Shown: positions 45,376-57,119, counted from the stretch's first letter. The stretch: 64,000 nt of DNA from Hydrangea macrophylla (GCA_033977485.1 CM066988.1:76667669-76731668), one strand, 5' to 3'. Made by a program: numbers and translations. The notes: a model not told the origin generated them from the sequence alone.

Positions 45376-48300
45376 ACTCTCCCCTCCAAAAAGGAAGTTT
45401 GTCCCCAAACTTAAACCATCTTCTCAAGTCACCAAGATTTCACACAAGTACTTCCAACATTTGCCTCATACACAAACCAATCACTTCACTGAGAAGTCAC
45501 AGTCTCACGAGGAAAATAAATCCTCAGGCTCTTAAGGAAAATAAATCCTCAGAGCCTCCATCTCAATCTGATAGGAGATTCAAACAGAATCCTAGCAATA
45601 CTCCGAAACATCTCGATAGATAAGAATATCAATACCTGAGTGAAACTTACCAATAGTCATACCTGACATTAACTCACCTCACGATATCACAACGTCAACT
45701 CACATATATCTTTATTTTACTTGTCGCATTTCATTTCCGAAACTCAAAAGTTTCATCACATTACTCAAACTCAAGACAACCATTCATCTCTCATTCACCT
45801 ATCTTGCATTTCGACTACAAGTCATTGACAACATGTCCTAGCTGGTGTACAATCATACACAATTCTTCATCTCGAAGTGACCCAAACTGAGTACTATCAT
45901 ACACAAATACAATGTCGATAAGTCAATGCCTCAACCAACTGTTGCACATACTATAGATCATCATACCACTTGCAGTACCATATCGTATTTCAAATGATTC
46001 CCAAGTTCTTATCAAATTCCGACTTACCTTCCTAATAACTCCACATCACGGCAACATCAGTTGCAATAATTATCACCTAATCGGTAGTTCGTCACTCAGT
46101 ACTTCCCTCTGTCCCTACAAATTCGTAGCATTCCATTCAGGTTTTGCTAATCTCGTACTATACTCCCATCAATCGTACCTCATAAGGCATCAATCAAGTT
46201 CTCTACTGAAAATTTCACACCATTTTATTCATTCAAGTTTGCACATGTCTCAAATCACCCACGGTGAAGCCAAATACAATTGTCGTTCCTCTTTCCCAAG
46301 TTTGCACTCGAACTACCACTGATTGAAATAAAGGATTCATACCTCATACTTTTTGGTTTAAAACTTTTCAACAAAGTCAAATGCATTTATGATTATGATT
46401 TAAAACAAGCTGATTTAAAATCTCACCTAATACTTTCATCCCTTCTCGCAACATAATTGCCCCATTATTCTTAGTAACAAATAACATTGTCGCCCAAAAT
46501 CAACTTAGTCAATCATCCATGTATCACGGAGTTCATTACAACGTATCCCTACGTTCAACACATACATCATCACTGTCTCTATCATTGACTGTTCACAGTC
46601 CATCCGACTCTCATAGTATACATATGCCCTAAGCCAATTCCTTCTCTATCGGAGATCACAACTCCACTGTAACCCATTTCCATCTCATACCTTACCCGTT
46701 TACTATTCTTTACATTCATCGATCCACGTAGGTCCCTTACCATTGCCGTAGTAGTAAAATTTTTCCTACTCCTCGGTTGTTTCACTTTAACTTTTACACA
46801 AGTCCAGACCATTCACACATCCGTATACTTCAACTCATACCGAGCTCTTAATAAACCTTCACCCCAAGTATATGCTCCTCGTATATAACATCTCACGACT
46901 CCATATTTTATCCCAACATTTAATGTTCCATAACTGTAGTCGATTTTGACTTAATTTCAATTCGAACTCTCTAATCCTTTGTTTGTTCTATCCGGATCTC
47001 CACTCCCTTGTTCCCGAATAATTCTGTTGCTCAACGTTCGTATTATTCTCGTAACCCATCTAGAGGTAGTCCAGTAATCAAACATTTCCATAAGGTATGT
47101 CTCACTGTGTTCAGTACATTTCTTATCAATTCCCAATGCTCATACCTGTCGCGACAATACACAAGGTCACCCCATTCTCACTCCGGTTATTAAGTCAACC
47201 GATGGATCATAACTGTTATCTCTCAAGTGCTTCATACGTTATGAATTTCACCAAGTTCCTGATCGTTCAAAATTTCAAATCATTCACAATCTCGGATTAT
47301 CCCAATACATAAACCCAGATCAAGCTCCCTTTGGCACGATGCTCACGACAACTCAATAAATGTCATACGCTCAAACTTATCAAATTCAAGTGCGCGAAAC
47401 CCCACCATCTCCTTACTTTAGCATTTCGAAGTTCACCACCTACTCACGTGGGACTCAATCGTTTGACCACCTTTGTTGCATCCCCAGTACTACGCATACT
47501 GCATCCTTCTACAATACTTAGCTTTCAAAACCTACTCAATACATTATCGCCAGCATTTAATACCACATCCCTCATTTAAACAAAAGTTAGGTTTTGAAAT
47601 ATTTTAAACATTTTAAAATTTTCACAGGGACGGAATCTGACATTCTCAAAATCCTCCAACCTTGTTGGAATTCAAGACAACTGTGATAGCTTCCCATTGC
47701 ATCCACCACTGTACTCTATCAGCCTCACATTCCCGCTATCATATCTGTTAACGTGCTCAACGTACTACCAAGTCTTCATTCCACTCAACTGTCCCCGTTC
47801 ATTTACTCATTAAAGCTTTATTTTCTCGATTCATATTTTAACTTCTCTACATTGACTTACCCAAAGTCTCTCTACTTGTCTATCGTTCCCACAACCGCTC
47901 TTGTTCAGTATCGTAATACCCGTTGTACTCTAGCGTCCTGCTGATAGTATCTTGTGTTAAATATTCAACGATATTTTAAAAACATTCAAAGGAAAGATTT
48001 TTTTCATTTTATTTTGAAAATACGTTAAAAGTCCAGGTTTGACATCGCCTGTACTTCACCCCTTGGTGGTAACCACCTTCACACAAGCTTCTTATCAAAG
48101 TACTCTCATCCCCATGATATCCAAATCCCACTCGATTTCTCTGAGTTTCTTCTCACGTTCCATAATTCACACTTATGTTTTATTCCCGGTCTCCTAATCT
48201 TACTCCCTTTATTCTATCTCTTCCGACAACCCCTGGCAAAACATTAGGGAATCTTATTACTTTGCATTTTTGTCCATTCATTTGTTTCTCACCAAGACCT

Positions 48301-48612
48301 CTACAATTTCTCCTCCGACCTATGTCGTCCTTCAACATCAGTCATCATCCTCATCGTTGCATTTCTACGGCATAACCATCGAGTCTAGCAAACCACTCTA
48401 GAAGTCTCATCATCTCATTGGTTAACCTTCGACTATCTATAGGCTCAAACTGTTCACTCATACTCTATTATTTCCATTCATAATTCTCATCTCAAGTCAA
48501 CCTTCAGATCCCAACAATTTCCTTTCTACTATTAACTCAATAGCATTTGTTACAAATCCCAACACTGCATCTGCATTTGTTATAGTGCTACGACTATTTG
48601 AAACCAGGTTCA

Positions 48613-48930
48613 GTTGAGAGATTCCTCAACAACCACAATACTGATAGCCCGTAGAGATATCGCCCAATCCCTAATACGTTCCACAAGATAGGTTGAGAGA
48701 TTCCTCAACCGTCCAATACATACCGTAAGATAGGTTGAGAGATTCCTCAACCATCCAATACATACCATATACCGCACCATAAGTTGAAAGATTCTTCAAC
48801 TACCGGACATACCCTGCATATATCGTAAGACAAACCATACACCGTATATGTCGAAAAATACCCCATAAGACAACCGCGCACTATCGTGCTGTAGGTTTCC
48901 ACCGTAAGATAAGGTGAGAGATTCCTCACC
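48613..48930 (-). ncRNA. Array of hairpins with invariant loop and covarying arms in the D leader
   Basis: Five inverted repeats share the 6-base loop AGATTC (+ strand). Arms: GTTGAG/CTCAAC (48613-48630), GGTTGAG/CTCAACC (48691-48710 and 48733-48752), AGTTGAA/TTCAACT (48782-48801) and GGTGAG/CTCACC (48913-48930). The arms differ but stay paired, while the loop does not change. In the element RNA (minus strand) the loop reads GAATCT. The position, between primer site and the rest of the interior, is where LTR elements usually hold packaging or dimerisation signals. That role is an inference. Confidence 0.6.
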
Positions 48931-49527
48931 GGTCCCATACACGAGCAATACATACTGCTGAACTATTTTTTTTCTGTCATAAACTCCAACTGGTCATTCA
49001 TTTTCTCTCGCATCATGACGTATATCCCATGTCTGAAGTATAACTTTAATCAAGTACTTCTAGTCTCAAAACTCAACCACAACACTCACTTTCGTTCCCT
49101 AGGTGAACTATACGGAAATCTTCTCTGACGTGTACTACTCGACTTCGTTCTCGGTAAGATCTCCCAAAGGACACTCGTCACTATCGTTGGAAATATCCAC
49201 CGATTCGATCAAAACTATTTTCTTTTGGCTTAGAATTTCCACTGTTCATCACTACCAAAGTATCATCTTTTCCTCTTACCACAACACGCGGTCTATTATA
49301 CTCATGATAATATCATTACATCGTACGGCTCCACATCCGTATGATTCAACCGATTCTCACGAATGCATAAATGCTATGCATGCATGATAACAACATAATT
49401 ATGTATGTATAACAACATACCATATGCATCAAACATCTCTAAAATATGTCGATGCATTCTAAAACATGTGACAATTCACTCAACACTCCACTCGTCGTCG
49501 AACGTTCCCAAAGTTTTGTTACCTATA

Positions 49528-49539
49528 GCTCTGATACCA
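49528..49539 (-). other. Primer binding site of D, initiator tRNA-Met type
   Basis: The minus strand reads TGGTATCAGAGC, the standard plant primer site complementary to initiator tRNA-Met, 5 bases from the 5' LTR. It fixes the orientation of D. Confidence 0.88.
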
Positions 49540-49544
49540 CTAAA

Positions 49545-51715
49545 TGTCACGACCCATCCCACTACGCGTGGAAATAGGACACGTGGCACGCCACCAAGGC
49601 TCATCCAAACACCAATATTATTATACGCAGCGGAAAGATTCTTCAAAACAACCCTGGTATTTAAAACTTAGGAAACATTCCCCTCTGAGTTGTAGAATCC
49701 ATTGAAAATTTGAGTTATAAAAAGTTTTGACAATTGAAAACACATTCAAGAGAGAATAGTTTTGAAAACAGAGGCTCAGTCGACTACCCCGTCGACTGTG
49801 CCTAGCAGAACCCAAGACCCTAAATTCTCAGCAGAGATCCAGTCGACTGCTCACTCCCCCTCAGTCGACTGGGTTAAGCAGAACAAATAATGCAACATAC
49901 TACAAAGGGTCCAGTCGACTGATCTGAGGATCCAGTCGACTGCTTTTCCATTCATCAAAGCAGTAGCCAAAAATCTACAGTGTTTAGTCGACTGACGAAG
50001 GGTCCAGTCGACTGCTTCCCTTACTATTCACTTTCAGTGTCTCAATCCCACGAGGTCCAGTCGACTGACCCAGGGTCCAGTCGACTGCTCCCCTGCTGGG
50101 CAGCCTGTGTTGAAAATTCACAAGTCCAACTTCTCAAACCCAACATCAAACACAACCAACACCAATTTCAACATTTAAAACATAACTACCGACGTTCGAT
50201 TACAATATTACAACACTGAGAAGCTAATCCATGTTTCTATTACAACATACTACAATATTCAAATCCTTATACAAGCTTTGGGATTTAAAACAAAAACATT
50301 TACAAAGGTGATTTTCCCCGGCGTTCATCGGCCTCACTCCACACACTTCTTCTTGCCCTTTTTCTTTTCACCTGCAATGGAGGAAGTCTCCACTGCTCAG
50401 CTATATGCTGAGTGTACAATTCTAAACAAATGCATATGGGCAATTCATGTTTTAAACATCTAAATCACATAATTTAGTCTCCGGGGAGAGAGATACGCAT
50501 TCACCCAGTATATCGGCAAGTCTTAAATCTTAAACCGCGATGCCAATGGTTAGCCAAGAATCACTCAACCATTGCATCCATCTGCTCTGGTTGGCCACTT
50601 CCCACACCAAGCAAGTAGTCGTCACTACTGTAAACTCTCAAACATCGAGAGGCGTGCACCGGCGTAAAATTATATCAAACTCCCCTTTGACCCACATAGA
50701 CATTTAGCATACTCACATAACCATGGCACCGTGCTTTTCAATACGTACTCGCTAAATTTAACGGGCCTAATTTAACACATAAGTTTGCCCGGATCACAAA
50801 TCATACAAAACATCTAAAACATCCAAAATTGTCTATATTACATAGGTTCGGAATTCATACCTCGAGCTATAGCTCTCAAACTTCAGGAGAAGTACAAGAA
50901 GACCAAATAAACGTCAGATCTCCGATCTTAAACGATTCCTACAAGTATAGACATGTTTTTCCCAGATTCTTAAAATTAACTTTTCAGAAAAACTTCGCCA
51001 AACGTGGCCTAAGTAGTATCAAAACGTAGGTCTTACCTCCACGAGTTCAAATCTGGAATTTGGTGAAAATCTGACAGACGAACGGTCGCCGTTTGTCGTC
51101 GCAAAGCCCGTGGCAACTAAATCTCCCTTCTCTCTCCTCTCTCTAGATATTTGTTTGGATTTGGATGAGAATGAATTCTCATCCTCATCTATATATAGAC
51201 CAAATTTCGGGAATTTACGTTTACCTCCCCGCAAGTTTCTCAAAACTTCTAATTAATCCATGAAACGTCGCACACGTCCATTTTATGCCTTTACGAGTGA
51301 AAACTATAAGTTTCAAAAGTTTTCGACTAGGTTTCGTTTGGGTCCAAAATTAACGTCCGAAAACTATAATCTGTGGAATCTCTACACAACCTACCTTTTT
51401 AGTTAACGTGTCACTCACGTTCTCACCACAGTTCTCAAAACGATCTCTAACAGTATCAAAATTACCAGAATTATACTTCACAGGTATAATTACTATTCAT
51501 AAAATACCAGATATTTCAAATAACATTTAAATCATATAAATGTCATTTACTCATGTTTATGCAATATGAACTGCCATGTTCCCGTGTCCTTACTGACACC
51601 TTACCGTTGACCCACAGTCAACCTCGTCTCAATCCAATTATCAAATAACATTGATATACTCACAACTTTCCAATTATGTATGATAAAACTATGAAATTTT
51701 GGAACGGGTGTGACA
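49545..51715 (-). repeat. 5' LTR of D (2171 bp)
   Basis: Partner of 43205-45375 at a constant offset of 6340. Contains the same palindromes (49777-50087), hairpin (50396-50412) and TATA (51189-51198). Confidence 0.93.
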
Positions 51716-52085
51716 GTAATGTATCTACCGTATTGGCTGGGCGTATTGGCCGTAATGTACCGAGCTTATTGGCTGGGCGTATTGGCCGTAATGTAATGGG
51801 CGTATTGGTCGTAATGTAATGAGCGTATTGGCTGGGCGTATTGGCCGTAATGTAATGAGCATATTGGCTGGGCGTATTGGCCGTAATGTAATGAGCGTAT
51901 TGGCTGGGCGTATTGGCCATAATGTATCGAGCGTATTGGCTGGGCGTATTGGCCGTAATGTATTGGGCATATTGGCCATAATGTATCGAGCATATTGGCT
52001 AGGCGTATTAGCCGTAATGTATTGAGCGTATTGGCTGGGCATGTTGGCCGTAAAGTATTGGGCGTGTTGGCCAGGATGTATCAAA
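51716..52085. repeat. Tandem array of C, right part
   Basis: Continues the array of 42811-43204 with the same GTATTGGCTGGGCGTATTGGC units. It becomes degenerate after about 52030. Confidence 0.9.
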
Positions 52086-52347
52086 GGAGTGTTGGCCAAA
52101 CTATATCAGGGCGTTTGGCTAGATTATATGGGACTGTGTGTCTGGTTTGACAAACCGTAGGTATGGGACTACGTGTTTTATTAATGTGGACCCAAGAGTC
52201 TATGTTATGTATTGGGAGATTGGGATGATGTCCGTTGTTAGATATTGAGTTAGTGCATACATGCATGCGAACGATGAGATGATCCTTTTAATGATGTTGT
52301 TTGTATATGCTGCCATCTATAGATACTCTGTTAGTATTTGCATTCAC

Positions 52348-52504
52348 TCGGCTTTCGTAGCTGACGACGTTTATGCCGCTGGATATTCGACGTCCAGCTG
52401 GCCAGGGTTATGAGTTTTCAGGAGATGCATACATGGATAGGGGCTACAAGGAGGGAGCCTACGATGATGGAGGTTATGCTAGAGATGACAACTACGCAAG
52501 CTGA
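52348..52504 (+). other. Hairpin and 43-codon reading frame near the end of LTR C
   Basis: TCGGCT (52348-52353) and AGCTGA (52359-52364) form a stem with one G-T pair. GACGACGTTT follows, then ATG at 52373 and a frame ending GYARDDNYAS at 52504. The peptide is rich in Tyr, Gly, Asp and Arg. The frame end in LTR A is similar (GYARE, then YIYAS). I recognise no family. It may be a terminal exon, because each copy has a possible 3' splice site (CAG or TAG) just before it. Confidence 0.5.
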
Positions 52505-52817
52505 AAACTTGGGTCTTGCTGTTGATAGTTTATGCTTATATTTTTAGAGACCGTTGTTATAGTTAAGTTTGTAATCGGCATATATTGCCGTAATGCATTA
52601 TTTACATTTTCTGCAAACATTTTGGTTTTGTAATAGTTAGTATTGAACTTTGATTATATATATCAACCTTAGAACTTTCCAATGCGTGGTTTGAATCATT
52701 ACTCTGATGGTTTGACTTTGGTTATGAACAATATGGTGACGTTCAACTGTCATGGCCTACGGGTCCAAAAAGAAATTTATTTTCTCTAATTTTGCTACTG
52801 CGGGGCGTGACATTTTG

Positions 52818-54090
52818 TCTGCCATTTCTTCGTCACTCCTCCTTACTAACCTTGTTGTGGGACCTCTAAACCAAATCCTGCCCGAACTGGATGCTATTTT
52901 TGCCCTACAAAAGAATTTTAATAATCTTTCAAAAACTTTGTCTTTTTATTTTCATCTTGGTAAAAAGGTTTTACGAATGGTTCATATGTCACACGGATGC
53001 ATATGCATGTGTGTGTATGTGTGTGCCTACTCTATATGCAAAAGAAAATAAAAGAAAAAATTCTCATCCTAGCAAATAGACACATAAGCATATAAAACCC
53101 TCATTCATGTCAAATGCGCTGATTTTACCTCTCTTTGTGATCCTTATTACCCCCTTTAGAAATCTTTTGGAAAGATAAAATATTTTGAAAAATTCTCGAG
53201 AATTTCTTTTGAGAACGGGGATGTTAAACATTCCTTAACAAAGGCGGTTGGATTGTAATTTTGCTTCGAAATTCATTTTGAAAAAGCATTCCTCCAAAAA
53301 TAATTCCCAAGATTTTAATTTTTGAAAATAATCATGTGAAAATATATTTTAACTAAGATTAGTTTGGAGCTTTAATCAAAAGTGAGCTCCAAAGATTTTG
53401 AAAGTGTGATTTTCTGAAAAACCTTGGGGTAAAGATGGCAACAAAAAAAAATCTTGTCTGCTTAAAAATGGATTTAGAATTCTTTGGGTAGAAGGGTCAC
53501 ATGATCGAATTATCACCGTACTTTTCATGAATTCAGATACATGCAAGGTCAATGATGCTTAGCTAATCATGATATAAGAGATGCAATCTTATAATCAAGA
53601 TTCGGCGTATTCTCAAATGTCATAAGACATAAAGAGGATTCGCGAAAAGGTGATAAAGAGGTTACACGTCCTATATCAAGTAAGCATTGTCATCATCTCA
53701 GGCAATCCCTTTCGGGCATACAAGCTCCCTAATATATAACCTTAATCAAAAGTTTATTTCCTAAGATTTGAAAGGATCTATAGAACTACTACGTAAAAGC
53801 TGGGTTTTGGTCAAACGAGGGACCCTTGACAGATAGGATGCTTCATATACCAAATCATGGTACGAGATCTAGGGTGTTCACACAGTCCCATGATCACTTG
53901 ACCGACCAGGTTGCCCCGAGCCTCCAAGGTCATAGTTTCGTGCAATCGAATGGCGAGACATGCAAGTGAAATGCAATAGGCATACAAAGATTAATTAATT
54001 AATTTGATAAAAAGGATGCTTTCAAGTCTGATCCTCGAGTGAATCCAAAATCAATAAATTCTTGTCTGTGAAACTAGAGATTTTGGTTCG
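52818..54090 (-). other. Non-coding leader of F between primer site and gag
   Basis: No gene is seen. It is AT-rich and interrupted at 52817 by solo LTR C. Confidence 0.6.
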
Positions 54091-54109
54091 ATCCCCAATG
54101 GAGTCGCCA
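54091..54109 (-). other. Primer binding site of F, tRNA-Arg type
   Basis: On the minus strand TGGCGACTCCATTGGGGAT follows the LTR after AATC. The TGGCGACTC...GGGGA form is what I remember for Ogre-like elements primed by tRNA-Arg. The tRNA assignment should be checked against tRNA 3' ends. Confidence 0.6.
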
Positions 54110-54112
54110 GAT

Positions 54113-56970
54113 TATAGATATCACATTTTTCCTACCCACAGCTTTTGTTTAAAACCTTTTTCAAATTCAAATTAAAAAAAGATGAGTCGCCACTTAATTT
54201 TTAAAAGGAAAATTAAGAAACCATTTTTTAAGGAAATCAATCTTTTTTGAAACTAGAGATTAACTAGTTCCGGGAATTATGGAATGAGAGAGGAAGGAGT
54301 CCAACGGACTAAAACACCCTCTTTCATCCTATGTCGCGATAGGCCTTTACTCAACATCCTTTTAATCAAACTATTAATCTAAGCATGCCCTCAACTAATA
54401 CATAGATATAACTAAACATTACACAATCATGTCGAAATGGTGTAAAATTGCAAAAGACAAAATATCATTCAAAACCAAGTAGTTCATTTAGTAAGCATTA
54501 TGATATGCAAAATAGAGAACTAGAGAACTTACCCAAGGTCCAGCCGCGAATATTTAAACGTGCAATGAATACAAAAGTTGAAATCTTAATAAAAGGGTCT
54601 CTAATCACATATACACATAAGGCAAGTTTTTAATTCTAATGTGTCGCACATGAGGTCGAAAAATCAATGAAATTAAGGAATAATTAAACCAAGGGAGAAT
54701 CGAGAGATCATACCTCATCGGCGTTACAAAACAAAGGTCAGTCCACATAATATACAAGATATAAATTTAGATGACAATCCTAGGCCTCTAGCTTAAATCT
54801 ATCAAATATAGTTAAATCTAAAGCAACGGATCCTAATTACAAGCATCGAGCCACATGGACGAATGTATACATGAACAAGAATAAATTATGAAATACTCAT
54901 TGATTTAGATCATCTAAACTTTGAATTCAAGCATTACTAGTCATTACTGAAACATGGTTTAAACCTTAACTCATGAAAATACCATTTGAGCCATTATTTG
55001 CAAAGTTTACCAAATCTGTCACAACATTCTAAAAATTCCAGAGAGCAGACCCGAATTTTAAGAATTTGAAAAGTATACTTCCAATGGTTTGATCTTAATG
55101 GTTTTTGGTCACAAAGTGCCTTTGTGAGTCTTGTTTCTAACCCAAAAAGAAAATCAAAGTTCCAACGGTTAGATCTCTGGGAATCAACAAGCACTAGACA
55201 TCACTCAGGAATTTCCAACTCTCTGTCCAGAAGTATTGTACAATTTTCTAAAAATAGTAAAAAAAATCAGAATTGATCTAATCTTTTTAGGAGGGCTTGT
55301 TAACACATTAAACTATATGAAAAAATTATTTGAAGTTAAAAATACTTGGTTAAAGCTCTGATTTATTAATTTCAAAAAGGTATTACTGTTCTGGAATTCT
55401 GCACAGATTATTGTTGCTTCACAAAACTCATGACCAAACCACTCTAAACACGAGATCTCATTAAAGCAAAAATTACAGTGGTAAAACTTTGTGTTATTGC
55501 CACTTTCCAGTTGGTTTCATTCAATTCCAACGATCCATTAATTAACTAAAAATCCTTGATCAAAGAGGGTCATTGAATTCACTGCACCATTTGTCAAGTT
55601 CAACTTTATTTGTTAACCCCGACTACTAAACCAAGAAGTTGGGCTTAAACCAAACTACTTCTCCTACCATTTGATGGTCATTAGAGACTAAGGATGCCTA
55701 AACTTGTGGATTTTAATGAAGTATGAAGAAACTTTATAAAACCCCAAGACAAAGAATCTAAACCATGAAGATAGGCTTAGACTCAAACTACTTCTCCTAC
55801 CATTTGATGGTCATTGGAGACTAAGAACTCTTATACTTATGGATTTTGATGAAGTGTGAGGAAACTTCATAAAATCTCAAAATAATGAATTCAAACTATG
55901 GGTAAAAGTTTAGACTCATTAACTCAATATACTAATATCAACCTTAATCCTCTCATAAATCATGAGTTTACAAGAGTACTAAGGGTTTTAAGTACAAAGA
56001 TTCAAGTAAAACATTGAAAGTCTTATTAATCTTAAAAAATAAACATAATCAAAAGAAAAGAAACCAAAGTTCTACTTTAAGATTTATTTAAGCTTTAAAC
56101 CCAAATCTATTTTGATCCAAACTAATGAAATGCAAGTTCAATCACAATATTAGTGGTATGTGATGAAATGAGGTGGGAAGAGAGTTTTTGAAAATGTGTA
56201 AAGATCTAAAGAAATTCTAAATATTGTGATTGAACTACTAAATAAACTAATTATCCTAGAGTTTACCTCTAATTATCCTCAACTCCTTGTTTGCTTTAAG
56301 ACCTTCCAAATGATGATCAAGCTCTTCTTCTAGCTCTTTCTTCTAACTCTACTACTCTCTTAATTTAGAAAGTTTTTTAGGAGGAATCAATATAGGGATC
56401 CTAACATTCCAAATTTTAAGTCCTTTTGTAATGGGATATACACCTCCTTATATAGGCAGATTTTGGAGGGGTATTCCAGCCATTTTAGGGGCAAAACCCT
56501 AATTCTGGGCGTCCTTTTTGAAGGTACAAAATTTGTTGTTTCACAGCTAGCGATTACAAAAATTTGGCACTCGATAACTGCTGTTACGGCACTCAATGTC
56601 TGTCGTGCGGCATTCGCTGAGTACCGGAACGGCATTTAATGACTGCCGTAGAACACTCCACGGACTGCTGTCTTTTGTGAAATTTTAATTTTCAAGGCAT
56701 TTGGTGAAATTTGTGGCATTCACAGAATGTCGTACGGCACTCCAGAGATTGCCGCACGGCAACCCGTGACTGCCGCAACCATCACTATGTGCCGTTTTGC
56801 TCTATTTTCCTTTTTCCTCTCTTTTCCCTTTCATCTTGAATTGAAAAAAGCCTTTGGGAGAGCTTGAATCACCTTTGGAAGTCCTAGATTAGTGGAGCGT
56901 TTGTCATCATCGGATCTTAGAGGTAATACTCCCCTAAATTCGGTGTTTGGTCAAAATCGGGGTGTCTACA
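54113..56970 (-). repeat. 5' LTR of F (2858 bp)
   Basis: On the minus strand it begins TGTAGACACCCCGATTTTGACC (56970) and ends GATATCTATA. Homologous to solo LTR E1 but inverted relative to it. A TATA box (minus CTATATAAGG) is near 56450. Palindromes lie upstream of it at 56560-56790. Otherwise AT-rich and gene-free. Confidence 0.85.
56560..56790. repeat. Palindrome cluster in the F 5' LTR
   Basis: CGGCATTCGCTGAGTACCG, CGGCATTTAATGACTGCCG, GGCATTCACAGAATGTC and weaker copies. The same motif family occurs in E1 and in front of both opposite-strand ORFs of F. Confidence 0.8.
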
Positions 56971-57119
56971 ATCAGTAAATTGGAATTAGGATTGGTTAGG
57001 GATGTTATGTTTTCTTTAATAAGTTGTAGCTCTTTCCGAGCACTCACAGCAGTTTTTCAAATTGAAAAAAGAATTTTTCTGTAAATAGTGTTCCTTACCA
57101 GCATTTGATAACAATAAAA

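Larger units (their letters stand above)
45376..49544 (-). other. Non-coding interior of D
   Basis: Open frames here are short and resemble no gag or pol sequence. The minus-strand CTTTTTGGAGGGGAGAGT at 45393-45376 is the likely polypurine tract before the 3' LTR. A hairpin array (48613-48930) lies 0.6-0.9 kb downstream of the primer site. Confidence 0.75.
43205..51715 (-). mobile_element. D: young non-autonomous LTR retrotransposon, 8511 bp
   Basis: Two LTRs of equal length (2171 bp) flank a 4169-bp interior without any retroelement gene, so it is a large retrotransposon derivative. The GTAAT duplications are exact (43200-43204, 51716-51720). The primer site and polypurine tract show it is on the minus strand. 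By eye I find five differences between the LTRs, all C/T or G/A transitions, so the insertion is very recent. Confidence 0.92.
41526..52812 (+). mobile_element. C: solo LTR of about 2.77 kb, split by element D
   Basis: It begins TGTAGTAACTCG and ends GGGGCGTGACA, between TTTTG duplications (41521-41525, 52813-52817). D occupies 43205-51715. TATA: TATAAAA at 42129-42135. Two ATCGATCGAA palindromes are at 42491-42520. A tandem array, the target of D, and the hairpin/short frame module (52348-52504) follow. The start, end and module order match B. Confidence 0.9.
22148..56970 (-). mobile_element. F: decayed Tat/Ogre-like Ty3/gypsy element hosting three solo LTRs
   Basis: On the minus strand the order is 5' LTR (56970-54113), primer site (54109-54091), leader, gag, protease, G-patch-like segment, RT, two RNase H-type regions and integrase (end 28567). 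Two ORFs in the opposite orientation (27000-28022 and 23393-26159) lie where the 3' LTR-proximal region should be. The extra archaeal-type RNase H and the opposite-strand ORFs are Tat-lineage traits. B, E1 and C (with D inside) interrupt it, each with a 5-bp duplication. I cannot find the 3' LTR, so the left border is uncertain. Many stops and frameshifts make it dead. Its right end has ATCAG (56971-56975) at the pol stop of Tat-2, the likely target site. Confidence 0.8.

Noticed and set aside
45376..49544. Hidden gag-pol in element D
   Set aside because: No RT, integrase or gag motif in any frame that I could read; frames are short.
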